Positions 22,001-30,315 of a stretch of DNA of 42,002 nt are shown here, piece by piece (the stretch's first letter is position 1; each line of letters starts with the position of its first letter). The notes beneath the pieces were generated by a model. That model was given only the letters and a program-made list of their open reading frames with translations. It had not been told where the DNA came from and searched no databases. The position numbers and the translations under genes are program-made. Source of the stretch: Chloroflexota bacterium (GTDB lineage Bacteria > Chloroflexota > Dormibacteria > Dormibacterales > Dormibacteraceae); NCBI GenBank assembly GCA_005881155.1, contig VBHN01000074.1, positions 1-42,002 on the forward strand, given 5' to 3'.

Positions 22001-22497
22001 GAGAACTGGCCGGCCTCCTCGACCAGCGGCTCCCGGGAGTAGCCGAGCTCGGTCAGTCGGGCAGCCACCGCGTTGAGGTCGGCCCGGGTGCCGGGGAGCA
22101 GCTCGACTGCTGTGGCGGCCAGCGTCTCCGGCGCCAGCGTCGGCCGCATGGCTGCCCGGCGGGAGGAGACGACCAAGCTCGGTTCGGCGCCGCCCGCCAG
22201 CGCGGTGAGGGCTTCCAGACGGCGGCCCACGGCGGGGTCCACGGCGGGCGGCCGGTCCAGGAAGGAGATCGCGATCTCGGCGAAAAGTGAGGAGGTCGGG
22301 CGGCCCGCCAGCCAGGGGCGCAGCTCGGCCAGGAAGCGGTCCGGGTGGCGGACCAGGACCAGGGTCGTCCTGCCCTGCTCGGCCGCCTCCCGAGCCAGCC
22401 CGCCGGCGACGATCGGCCAAGCCCCGACGGGCAGGGCCGACAGGGTCTGGCCGCCAAGCTGCCGATCTCCCAGGACGCGCCGCCAGAGGGGCGCCAC
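19060..22497 (-). CDS. mfd: Transcription-repair coupling factor
   Basis: 1145 aa; [15 protein letters not shown] CarD-like RID, [24 protein letters not shown] Walker A, [22 protein letters not shown]. Confidence 0.97.
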   Translation of the reverse strand: [1145 protein letters not shown]

Positions 22498-22499
22498 GC

Positions 22500-23093
22500 T
22501 CAGGGGATCTCCTCGCAGCCCAGCGAGCCCGCCCGGTTGAAGGCCTCCATCGCCGCCGGAAGTCCCGAGCGGAGGGCCAGCTCGAGCGCGTCGGCGACCT
22601 TCTCCCGGATCTGGTCGAGGACCGCGGACTCGCGCTTACCGAATTTGCTCAGGACGTACTTGACGCCGTCTCCGTCCGGTCTGCCGATGCCGATGCGGAA
22701 GCGGACGAACTCGTGAGTCTTGAGCGAGCTCATCAGGGAAAGCACGCCGTTGTGGCCCGCCGAGGAGCCGCCGCGGCGGATCCGGAGGCGGCAGAGCGGC
22801 AGGTCGAGCTCGTCGTAGACGACCCAGACCGACTCCGGCTCCAGCTCCAGGTCCCGGACCGCTGCTGCGACCGCCTGGCCGCTGAGGTTCATGTAGGTCT
22901 GCGGCCAGGCCAGCCAGACCCTGCGCTCGGTGGGCAGCTCGGTGAACCCGACCAGGCTCTTCCAGCGCCTGCGGGTCAAATTGACGCCGAGCCGCGCGGC
23001 GAGCACCGACAAGCACTCGCTGCCGAGGTTGTGGCGGGTTCCGGCGTACTCCGCTCCTGGATTGCCCAGGCCCACGATCAAGAGGTTCTCCAA
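22500..23093 (-). CDS. pth: Peptidyl-tRNA hydrolase
   Basis: LLIVGLGNPGAEYAGTRHNLGSECL, PQTYMNLSGQAV, VVYDELDLPLCRLRIRRGGSSAGHNGVLSLMSSL. Confidence 0.96.
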   Translation of the reverse strand: MENLLIVGLGNPGAEYAGTRHNLGSECLSVLAARLGVNLTRRRWKSLVGFTELPTERRVWLAWPQTYMNLSGQAVAAAVRDLELEPESVWVVYDELDLPLCRLRIRRGGSSAGHNGVLSLMSSLKTHEFVRFRIGIGRPDGDGVKYVLSKFGKRESAVLDQIREKVADALELALRSGLPAAMEAFNRAGSLGCEEIP

Positions 23094-23165
23094 GAAGCTC
23101 CCAATGGACGCGAAAAAGCCCGCGGCGACGCCGCAAAGGCTGTGGTTTTCCGGTGACCCCTAAGC

Positions 23166-23663
23166 CTACCCGGGCGAGCTTGATGCCAATAACCGGCCCG
23201 GCGCCGGCCGGATTCGCGCGCGCTCCAGCGCGGCGAGGGTCAGGCGGTTCAGCTCCTCCTCCTCGGTGACCGTGACGTGGTCCCAGCCCAGGAGGTGCAG
23301 GAAGCCGTGGACGACCAGCAGGCCGAGCTCGCTGTCCTCGGGGTGGCCGAACTCAAGGGCCTGGCGGCGCACCGCCGGCCAGGAAACCACGATGTCACCG
23401 AGATGCGGTTCTTCCTGGTCCCCGGCCGGAAAGGAGAGGACGTCGGTCGCGTGATCCTCCTCCAGGTAACGGCGGTTCAAGCGGCGCAGCTCGCGGTCTC
23501 CGGAGATGCGGATGGCGAGCTCCCAATCCGGCCGCGGCAGCCGGGCTTCGAGCTCAGGGAGACCGGCCGCCGCAGCGACCAGCTCCCGGACGCGGGCGGG
23601 CGCGACCGGCGCGCTGACCGCCTTGACCACCGCCACCCGTCTCCGGAGCTCGCTTCGATCCAC
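23166..23663 (-). CDS. ybeY: Endoribonuclease YbeY (GTG start at 23663; listed ORF to 23819 is over-extended)
   Basis: RRLNRRYLEEDHATDVLSFPAG, VVHGFLHLLGWDH zinc motif. Confidence 0.94.
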   Translation of the reverse strand: MDRSELRRRVAVVKAVSAPVAPARVRELVAAAAGLPELEARLPRPDWELAIRISGDRELRRLNRRYLEEDHATDVLSFPAGDQEEPHLGDIVVSWPAVRRQALEFGHPEDSELGLLVVHGFLHLLGWDHVTVTEEEELNRLTLAALERARIRPAPGRLLASSSPG

Positions 23664-23724
23664 CGCGACTCCCTTATTAGAGCGCCGGCCGGCGGCCGAA
23701 CCGGGCTGGGCTACCCTGACCGCA

Positions 23725-24057
23725 GTGAGCGCGGTCGTCCAGTTCCTCCACGTCCGGCTGGCGATCGCGGTGATCCTCTTCGCGGTCCTGCTCGGGCTCT
23801 GGGGGACGTACCAGTACATCCGCCACCGCGCCGTCAGCGGGGGCTACCGGTCCGCCTACCTGATGCTCTGCGGACTGACCGCGGTACAGGGGTTGCTCGG
23901 ACTCGGGAACCTGCTTCTGGGAGCCGGCCTGCACAAACCGCTGCACGTCGTCTATGGGATCTTCGCCGTGCTCTTCCTGCCCGGCCTCTACTTCTATTCG
24001 GTGTCCGGGCGCAGCTCGCCGGCACGCGAGGCCGCCTTCCTTACGGCCGCCTGCTGA
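23725..24057 (+). CDS. Small multi-TM membrane protein, unknown function (GTG start proposed)
   Basis: VQFLHVRLAIAVILFAVLLGLWGTYQYIRHR..AYLMLCGLTAVQGLLGLGNLLL..LHVVYGIFAVLFLPGLYFYS; 3-4 hydrophobic segments. Confidence 0.65.
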   Translation: MSAVVQFLHVRLAIAVILFAVLLGLWGTYQYIRHRAVSGGYRSAYLMLCGLTAVQGLLGLGNLLLGAGLHKPLHVVYGIFAVLFLPGLYFYSVSGRSSPAREAAFLTAAC

Positions 24058-25136
24058 ACCGCGACGAAACTGCCGACCAGCGTCATCTCGAGCCCGGAGC
24101 GGATCGCATTCTTGCCCGTGAAGAAGGTGCGGGCCGCACCCATCAGGAACAAGCAGACGACACAGATGGCGGCCGTTATCACCAGCGCGACCAGCGGCCG
24201 CGGGCCGGCGACGGCGCGCCCGACCAGGTAGCCGACGACGGGTATGAAGCCGCCGAACAGGGTGGCGACGCCAGCTACCGCCGCCTCCCGGGTGGGGTTC
24301 TCGAACTGGCCGGCATCCAGGCCGAGCTCCTCCCGCGCCTGCGTGTCCAACCAGATCTGCTTGTCGCGGGTGATGCGCGCGACGATCGTTTCGGCTTCCG
24401 AGTCGGTCAGGCCCTTGGCCCGGTAGATCGCCCTGAGCTCCCCACGCTCGAACTCGGGCATGGCCTCGATCTCGGCAGCCTCGCGGGCAAGCTGGTCCTC
24501 GTAGATCTCCCGCTGCGACTTGGTCGCCAGGTAGGCCCCGCCGGCCATCGAGACTCCGGAGGCCGTCATCGCCGCCAGCCCGCCGACCAGGACCACGTGC
24601 GGGTCGACCGTGGCGCCGCCGACGCCGGCGAGCACCCCCAGCGTGGCGGTGAGGCCATCGTTCACGCCGTAGATCACGTTCCGAATACTTTCGATGCCGC
24701 CGCTGCCGTGCCATTCCTCGACGGTCTCCGCCGCCGCCTCCACGCCGCGGGCATGACCAGACTCCTCGGGGATCAGCTCCCTGAGGATGCTCTTGGCGCC
24801 GTCGTCGGCGGCGTGGATCTGACCGAGGTAGGAGCGAAGGATCCGGCTTTCGGCCAGCCCCGCCATCGACATCACCGGACCCACGCCGACCACCCGCGCC
24901 AGAGCGGACAGGACGAACGCACCGATGGTCGCCGGCGCCGCCGGCGCGGCGATCCCGCGCTCCTCCAGGTAACCGGCCCAGGCGTCGGCGTGGCGTCGCT
25001 CATCTGCCGCCAAGCGCTGCAGCTGGCGCTTCGCCGCGGGCTCTCGAGCGACCTGTGAGAGCCGCTGGTAGAGCTCGGCCATGCGAGCTTCGCGAGCCCA
25101 GTTCTGGCGGAGGTCCGCCCGTCCGTTCGCGGTCAC
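23994..25136 (-). CDS. VIT1/CCC1-family transporter with N-terminal ferritin-like domain (probable GTG start at 25136)
   Basis: LRQNWAREARMAELYQRLSQ...ADERRHADAWAGYLEERG ferritin-like; NVIYGVNDGLTATLGVLAGV..GLAAMTASGVSMAGGAYLATKSQREIYE VIT1 core. Confidence 0.85.
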   Translation of the reverse strand: MTANGRADLRQNWAREARMAELYQRLSQVAREPAAKRQLQRLAADERRHADAWAGYLEERGIAAPAAPATIGAFVLSALARVVGVGPVMSMAGLAESRILRSYLGQIHAADDGAKSILRELIPEESGHARGVEAAAETVEEWHGSGGIESIRNVIYGVNDGLTATLGVLAGVGGATVDPHVVLVGGLAAMTASGVSMAGGAYLATKSQREIYEDQLAREAAEIEAMPEFERGELRAIYRAKGLTDSEAETIVARITRDKQIWLDTQAREELGLDAGQFENPTREAAVAGVATLFGGFIPVVGYLVGRAVAGPRPLVALVITAAICVVCLFLMGAARTFFTGKNAIRSGLEMTLVGSFVAVQQAAVRKAASRAGELRPDTE

Positions 25137-25943
25137 CGCTGACCGGCACCGGCCTGCGCCAGCCAGTAGTCGCGGAGACCCTCGCGCCAGGCCGGGAGCC
25201 GCGGCCGCCCCGGACTCCGAGGTCCGGATCGGTTTGACCTGGCTGTCGACTCCCGCGCTGCGGAGTATCGCCACGGCGAACTCGTGGTACGAGCAGCAGC
25301 CGTCCGCGACCAGGTGGAGGATCCCGGTCTCCCCCTTCGTGAGGGCGGCCAGGGTTGCTTCAGCCAGGTGGCCGGTGTAGGTCGGGTTCAGCGTCTGGTC
25401 GGCAACCACCGCCAGCTCTTGGCCGGCCCGCGCGCGAGCCAGCATCCGCTCCGGAAAGTTCCCGCCCCTGCTGGCCGAGCCGCCCGGTCCGAAAAGGCCC
25501 GCCGACCTGATCACCAGCGCTTTCGGGTCCTCGGAGAGGGCCTTGAGCTCGCCCTCCCGCTTGGAGCGCGCGTAGGCGCTGAGGGGGCGGGGCTGGTCAC
25601 TCTCCAGATAGGGCTCGGGGGCGGTCCCGTCGAAGACATAGTTGGTGGAGAAGTGGACAAGCCGCGCTCCCGACCGGCGGCAGGCACGGGCGAGGTTGGC
25701 CGGTCCGTCGGCGTTGACCGCCATCGCCAGTTGAGCTTCGGCCTCGGCGCGGTCCACCGCGTTGTAGGCCGCGCAGTTGAGAACGACCTCGGGCCGCAGC
25801 CGCTCGATCGTTTCCTCGACCTGACCCCGGTCGGTGATCGAGAGCTCCTCGCGAGTGCGCAGAACGCTCTCAGGGACGCGCCGGGCGAACTCCTTGGCGA
25901 GCTGACCGCCGCCGCCGGTGATCAAGATCCTGGCACCCGCCAT
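25133..25943 (-). pseudogene. rfbD: dTDP-4-dehydrorhamnose reductase-like gene with a frame disruption near its 3' end (or assembly error)
   Basis: ILITGGGGQLAKEFA, VVLNCAAYNAVDRAE, FSTNYVFDGTAPEPYLESDQPRPLSAYARSKREGE; expected C-terminus RPRLPAWREGLRDYWLAQAGAGQR* lies in another frame. Confidence 0.8.
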
Positions 25944-26021
25944 CCGGCGGTAATGCTGTCACAGTCCGCCGCTGCGCCCGGGTTCGGGAACCCGGCCGAC
26001 GCGAAGCTTCGGGCTCGGCTC

Positions 26022-26198
26022 CTAGCCCTCGTGCTGCGAGCGGAGGCGCTCCAGGCGATCGCGCTTGAGCGCCAGAGCACGCTGAAGGGCGGTGAGCAGC
26101 GCGCCGTCGTTCATCGGAACGACTCGCAGCCGGGCTTCGAGCTCGCGCACTTCGAGCTCTGCCCGGGTCATTTCAAGATCGATGGTTCGTTTTCCCAT
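26022..26198 (-). CDS. Small charged, probably coiled-coil protein, unknown function
   Basis: MGKRTIDLEMTRAELEVRELEARLRVVPMNDGALLTALQRALALKRDRLERLRSQHEG; heptad-like pattern, only ORF in the interval. Confidence 0.5.
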   Translation of the reverse strand: MGKRTIDLEMTRAELEVRELEARLRVVPMNDGALLTALQRALALKRDRLERLRSQHEG

Positions 26199-26294
26199 AG
26201 GACACCCTTCGATTTGAGGGAACCGTTTCGGGGCCGACTTTGTTTCGGCTCCTACCACCTCCAGTTTAGGCGATGTCGCCTGGCCCTTCCGGCA

Positions 26295-27413
26295 TCAGTC
26301 CAGGTTGATCGCCTGGCGGAGCTTGTCGAAGAAGCCCTTGGACACCTTCTCGGGCTTTCCCGTCAGACCGCCCACCTGCTTGAGCAACTGCTTCTGCGCG
26401 GTGCTGAGGTCCTTCGGCACCACGACCTGCGCGACAACGAACTGGTCTCCCCGACGGCCGGTGCGGACGTGAGGCAGGCCCTTGCCGGAGAGTCGGAAGG
26501 TCTGCCCGTACTGCGTTCCGGGCGGGATCGACACCTCGACCGGCCCGTCCACGGTCGGCACCTCGATGCGGTCGCCGAGGGCGGCCTGGACCATGTTGAG
26601 CTTCAGCTCGTAAACGACGTCCTGGTCACGCCGCCCCAGCTGCGGATGCTCTTTAACGCGGATCACGACGTAGAGGTCGCCAGGTGCTCCACCCCGCACC
26701 CCAGCCTCACCTTCGCCGGTAAGACGGATCTGCGATCCGGTGTCGACGCCGGCGGGAATGCGCAGCTTCAGGCGGCGGGTCTTCTCCAGCCGACCCTGAC
26801 CCCGGCACTCCGAGCACGGCTGCCGGACGATCCGGCCCTGCCCCTGGCAGGAAGGGCAGCTGACCACGTTCACGACCTGGCCGAAGATCGACTGCGCGGC
26901 GCGGCGCACCTGGCCGCTGCCGCCGCAGGTGGTACAGGTCTCGACGGAGGTTCCGGGCTGGGCCCCGTTGCCCGAGCACTTCTCGCAGGTGACCAGGCGG
27001 GGCACCTCGATCTCCTTCTCCGAGCCCAGGTAGGCCTCTTCGAAGGCGATCGTCAGGTCGTACCGGAGATCCGAGCCGCGGGTGTTGCGGGACTGACCCC
27101 GGCCCCCGAAGCCGCTTCCGAAGAAGGCGTCGAAGATGTCGCCAAATCCAAAACCTTCAAACCCCTGGCCGAACCCGGCTCCGTTACCGACCCCGGCGTG
27201 GCCGAACATGTCATAGGAGCGCCGGCGTTCCGGGTCCGAGAGCACCTGGTAGGCCTCGGCTGCCGCTTTGAAACGGGATTCCGCCTCCGGGTTCCCAGGA
27301 TTGCGATCCGGATGCAGCTCCATCGCGAGCTTCCGAAAGGAACGCTTGAGCTCCTCCGGAGCGCAGTCCCGGGCTACACCCAGGATCTCGTAGTAGTCCC
27401 GCTTAATCGCCAA
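26295..27413 (-). CDS. dnaJ: Molecular chaperone DnaJ
   Basis: DYYEILGVARDCAPEELKRSFRKLAMELHPDRNPGN J domain; four CxxCxGxG zinc repeats. Confidence 0.97.
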   Translation of the reverse strand: MAIKRDYYEILGVARDCAPEELKRSFRKLAMELHPDRNPGNPEAESRFKAAAEAYQVLSDPERRRSYDMFGHAGVGNGAGFGQGFEGFGFGDIFDAFFGSGFGGRGQSRNTRGSDLRYDLTIAFEEAYLGSEKEIEVPRLVTCEKCSGNGAQPGTSVETCTTCGGSGQVRRAAQSIFGQVVNVVSCPSCQGQGRIVRQPCSECRGQGRLEKTRRLKLRIPAGVDTGSQIRLTGEGEAGVRGGAPGDLYVVIRVKEHPQLGRRDQDVVYELKLNMVQAALGDRIEVPTVDGPVEVSIPPGTQYGQTFRLSGKGLPHVRTGRRGDQFVVAQVVVPKDLSTAQKQLLKQVGGLTGKPEKVSKGFFDKLRQAINLD

Positions 27414-27882
27414 CCGGCCGCGCCACCCTGACCAGTGCCGGCCGGACCACTCGGTCGTGGAGGCGATAACCCTTGCGGATCTCGGTCACGACGGTGTCCT
27501 CCGGGTGCTCGTCGGAATCCTCGTGGCCGATCGCTTCGTGCTCGGTGGGGTCGAAGGGACGTCCCACCGCCTCGATGGGAACCACCCCATAGGCGGCGAG
27601 CAGGTCGTCGAGCTGTTGAAGGGTCAGCTGAAATCCCTTCAGCCAGGCCTCCTCGACACCCTCGGGCGCGGAATCGAGCACGCGGTGGAGATTGTCAACG
27701 ACCGGGAGGAGCTTGCCGATGAGCTCCGCGTTGGCCTGCTTCTGGGCGTCCGCCTGGTCCTGCCGAACACGTTTTTTGTAGTTGTCGAAGTCCGCCGCGA
27801 GCCGGAGGTAGCGTTTGGAGGCCTCTTCAGCCTCGGCTTCGAGCTGCTCGATCCTGGTTCGCAAGTTGGTGGTGGTGGCCAT
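27403..27882 (-). CDS. grpE: Nucleotide exchange factor GrpE
   Basis: RYLRLAADFDNYKKRVRQDQ, LLPVVDNLHRVLD, GRPFDPTEHEAIG, VVTEIRKGYRLHDRVVRPALVRVA. Confidence 0.96.
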   Translation of the reverse strand: MATTTNLRTRIEQLEAEAEEASKRYLRLAADFDNYKKRVRQDQADAQKQANAELIGKLLPVVDNLHRVLDSAPEGVEEAWLKGFQLTLQQLDDLLAAYGVVPIEAVGRPFDPTEHEAIGHEDSDEHPEDTVVTEIRKGYRLHDRVVRPALVRVARPVGD

Positions 27883-27944
27883 CTCGGTTGGTCTAATTCT
27901 TACCGGGATTCCGGCGACCTAATCTTCTTGCCGGCGAGATCGGT

Positions 27945-28961
27945 TCAGGCGCTCATCTCCGCCATCCTCTCGCTGGCCGCCCTCGCGACCGCGCCGAGGC
28001 GCCCCACGATCTGCCCGTACTGCATCCGCGTCGGGCCGACGACGCCCAGCGTCCCCTTGAGCCGGCCGGAGGGCCCATAGGTGGTGAGCGCCACGGTGCA
28101 GGAGCGGAGCTGCTCGGTGCCGTTTTCAGATCCGATCACGACCTGGAGGTCGGACTCGCCGATCAACTCCCGTAGCAGGGCGGAGAGGTGCCGGCTCTCT
28201 TCAAGAATCTCCAGGACCTCCTGCAGGCGGTTCGCGTCGCTGAACTCGGGCTGCTTGAGGAGGTTGCGGACGCCATCGTGAACGACCAGCGTCTCCGCTC
28301 CCTGCTCGAACTTGTCGAGCAGGTCGAGGATTCTCTCCAGCACCTCGCGCTCAGGACCCGCGGACAGCTCGGTGACGCGCTTGGCGATCCCATCGCGGTC
28401 CCTTCCGGAGAGATCGGCAAGGATCCGGTGGGCCAATTCGGTAAGCGCGCCCTGGCCGATCGCCTGGCTGAACTCCAGCACCTGCTGCCGGAGAAGGTTG
28501 CCCTCCATCAGGAGGATCAGGAGGACGGCCTGCGGCTCGAGCGAGACCAGGTCAAGGTGCTTCAACCGCGCCCGGGAACCATGTGGAGCCGTCACCACCG
28601 AGGCGTTTTGGGTCACGGTCGCGACCACCATCGCGACCCGCTCCACGAATGCCTGGCCGTCCGCGGGGGCGGTCCGAATCTGCTCCGTTATGTACTCCGC
28701 AACCTGGGACGACACCGACGCCGACTCCATCAGGAAGTCGACGAAGTAGCGGTAGCCCTGATCGGTGGGAATCCGCCCGGAGGATGTGTGCGGCTGGATC
28801 AGGTAGCCAAGGTCGCCAAGGTTGCTGAGCTCGTTGCGGATGGTCGCGGAGCTCAGGTTGAGGAAGTACCTGCTCGCCAGCACCTGGGACCCCACCGGGA
28901 TGGCGCTCTCGGTGAATTCGTGGACGACCGCCTTCAGGATGGCACGCTTTCGAGGTTCCAT
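27945..28961 (-). CDS. hrcA: Heat-inducible transcription repressor HrcA (ATG at 28961)
   Basis: RKRAILKAVVHEFTESAIPVGSQVLASRYFLNLSSATIRNELSNLGDLGYLIQPHTSSGRIPTDQGYRYFVD. Confidence 0.97.
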   Translation of the reverse strand: MEPRKRAILKAVVHEFTESAIPVGSQVLASRYFLNLSSATIRNELSNLGDLGYLIQPHTSSGRIPTDQGYRYFVDFLMESASVSSQVAEYITEQIRTAPADGQAFVERVAMVVATVTQNASVVTAPHGSRARLKHLDLVSLEPQAVLLILLMEGNLLRQQVLEFSQAIGQGALTELAHRILADLSGRDRDGIAKRVTELSAGPEREVLERILDLLDKFEQGAETLVVHDGVRNLLKQPEFSDANRLQEVLEILEESRHLSALLRELIGESDLQVVIGSENGTEQLRSCTVALTTYGPSGRLKGTLGVVGPTRMQYGQIVGRLGAVARAASERMAEMSA

Positions 28962-28987
28962 TAGCACTCCCTGGCTTCGAGTGCTAA
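28961..28987. promoter_or_regulatory. CIRCE element (HrcA operator)
   Basis: Exact TTAGCACTC-N9-GAGTGCTAA. Confidence 0.98.
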
Positions 28988-29015
28988 TCGTACTGGACCC
29001 AGCGGGGGGCGCCAA
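28987..29015 (-). promoter_or_regulatory. Predicted sigma70-type promoter of hrcA
   Basis: Minus strand TTGGCG-17 nt-TACGAT; the -10 abuts the CIRCE element. Confidence 0.55.
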
Positions 29016-29061
29016 CCGGCGCGACCACTCGTCAATGGTCCACCTATTACAATCAGTAAAA

Positions 29062-30315
29062 GTGATAGGAGAGGCGCATAAAACAGGGCCTCTCCGAATT
29101 GGCCTGCTGACCTACAGGGGCAATCCGCACTCAGGCGGCCAGGGCGTCTACGTTCGCGAGCTCTCAACCGCCCTGGCCGGGCTCGGTCACCAGGTCACCG
29201 TCTTCTCTGGCCAGCCTTACCCGGAGCTCACACCTGGAGTCCCCCTGGTCAAGCTTCCGAGCCTCGACCTGTACCGGCCGGAAGATCCTTTCCGGCGGAG
29301 CCGGCCGTTTGCGGATCCGATCGACCTCCTCGAGTTCGGGATCATGTGCAGCGCCGGCTTTCCAGAGCCTTTGACCTTCAGCCTCCGCGCCTGGCGCCAC
29401 CTGCAGCGCTTACGGCCCGACGCCCTGGACATCGTCCACGACAACCAGTGCCTCGGCTACGGGCTGCTGGCCCTCGATCGACGCGTCCCGGTGATCGCGA
29501 CCGTGCATCACCCGATCGTCGTGGACGCTCGCTTCGAGAGGGTTGGCGCATCCACGGCGCGCAGGATCGGCCTGCGGCGCTGGTACGCATTCACCCGAAT
29601 GCAAGGGCGCGTGGCCCGCCGTCTGCGCCGGCTGATAACTGTTTCTGGAGCCTCCAGGGCCGGGATCGTGAAGGAATTCCGGGTCTCAACCGAGCGCGTC
29701 GCGGTGGTGCCAAACGGAGTCGACGCCGAGCGTTTCCGGCCCCTGGCCAGCAGCAGGCGGGTCGCGGGCAGGATCCTGGCAACAGCGAGCGCTGACATGC
29801 CGATGAAGGGCCTCCGGCCACTGCTCGAGGCGGTGGCGCGTGTGCGGGCAACCCGCGCTGCGGAGCTGATCGTCGTGGGCAAGCCCAAAGCCAACGGATC
29901 GATCTCCTCCCTACTCGACGACCTCGGCATCCGTGACTCGGTCAAGTTCCTGAACGGAATCCACGCGGAGGACCTGGTGCGCCTTTATGCCGAGGCTGCG
30001 GTGGCGGTGGTCCCCTCCCTGTACGAGGGCTTCTCCCTGCCGGCCGTGGAGGCGATGGCATGTGCCGTGCCCCTGGTGACCACCACGGGAGGGGCCTTGC
30101 CGGAGGTGGTCGGGAAAGACGGCGAGGCGGCCTTGCTCGTACCGCCAGGCGACGCCCGGGCGCTGGCCACCGCCATCAACAGGGTCCTCGAGGACGCATC
30201 CCTCGGCCGCCGGCTCGGCACCGCTGGTCGCCGCCGGGTGCTCGACAGGTTCAGCTGGCGAAGGACCGCCGAGCTTACGGCGGACCAATATCGAGGCGTC
30301 CTTTCCGGGTGCTGA
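29062..30315 (+). CDS. Glycosyltransferase family 4 protein (start uncertain: GTG 29062 or ATG 29035)
   Basis: IGLLTYRGNPHSGGQGVYVRELSTALAGLGHQVTVFSG; VVPNGVD; VVPSLYEGFSLPAVEAMACAVPLVTTTGGALPEVV. Confidence 0.92.
   Translation: MIGEAHKTGPLRIGLLTYRGNPHSGGQGVYVRELSTALAGLGHQVTVFSGQPYPELTPGVPLVKLPSLDLYRPEDPFRRSRPFADPIDLLEFGIMCSAGFPEPLTFSLRAWRHLQRLRPDALDIVHDNQCLGYGLLALDRRVPVIATVHHPIVVDARFERVGASTARRIGLRRWYAFTRMQGRVARRLRRLITVSGASRAGIVKEFRVSTERVAVVPNGVDAERFRPLASSRRVAGRILATASADMPMKGLRPLLEAVARVRATRAAELIVVGKPKANGSISSLLDDLGIRDSVKFLNGIHAEDLVRLYAEAAVAVVPSLYEGFSLPAVEAMACAVPLVTTTGGALPEVVGKDGEAALLVPPGDARALATAINRVLEDASLGRRLGTAGRRRVLDRFSWRRTAELTADQYRGVLSGC

Noticed and set aside
20221-22290. 689-aa plus-strand ORF antisense to mfd
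   Set aside because: Shadow ORF; mfd motifs are clear on the minus strand.
23664-23819. N-terminal extension of the YbeY ORF (MYWYVPQSPSRTAKR...)
   Set aside because: Overlaps the divergent membrane-protein gene and lies upstream of a good GTG at 23663.
23994-25943. Genuine RfbD-VIT1 fusion enzyme
   Set aside because: Out-of-frame canonical RfbD C-terminus and GTGA overlap make two separate genes with a disrupted frame much more likely.
25978-25995. CCGGGTT-CGGG-AACCCGG hairpin between the small coiled-coil gene and rfbD
   Set aside because: Likely an ordinary intergenic hairpin in GC-rich DNA; no U-tract and no further support.
25284-27431. 715-aa plus-strand ORF over rfbD/dnaJ
   Set aside because: Crosses several minus-strand genes and an intergenic region; no domain pattern.
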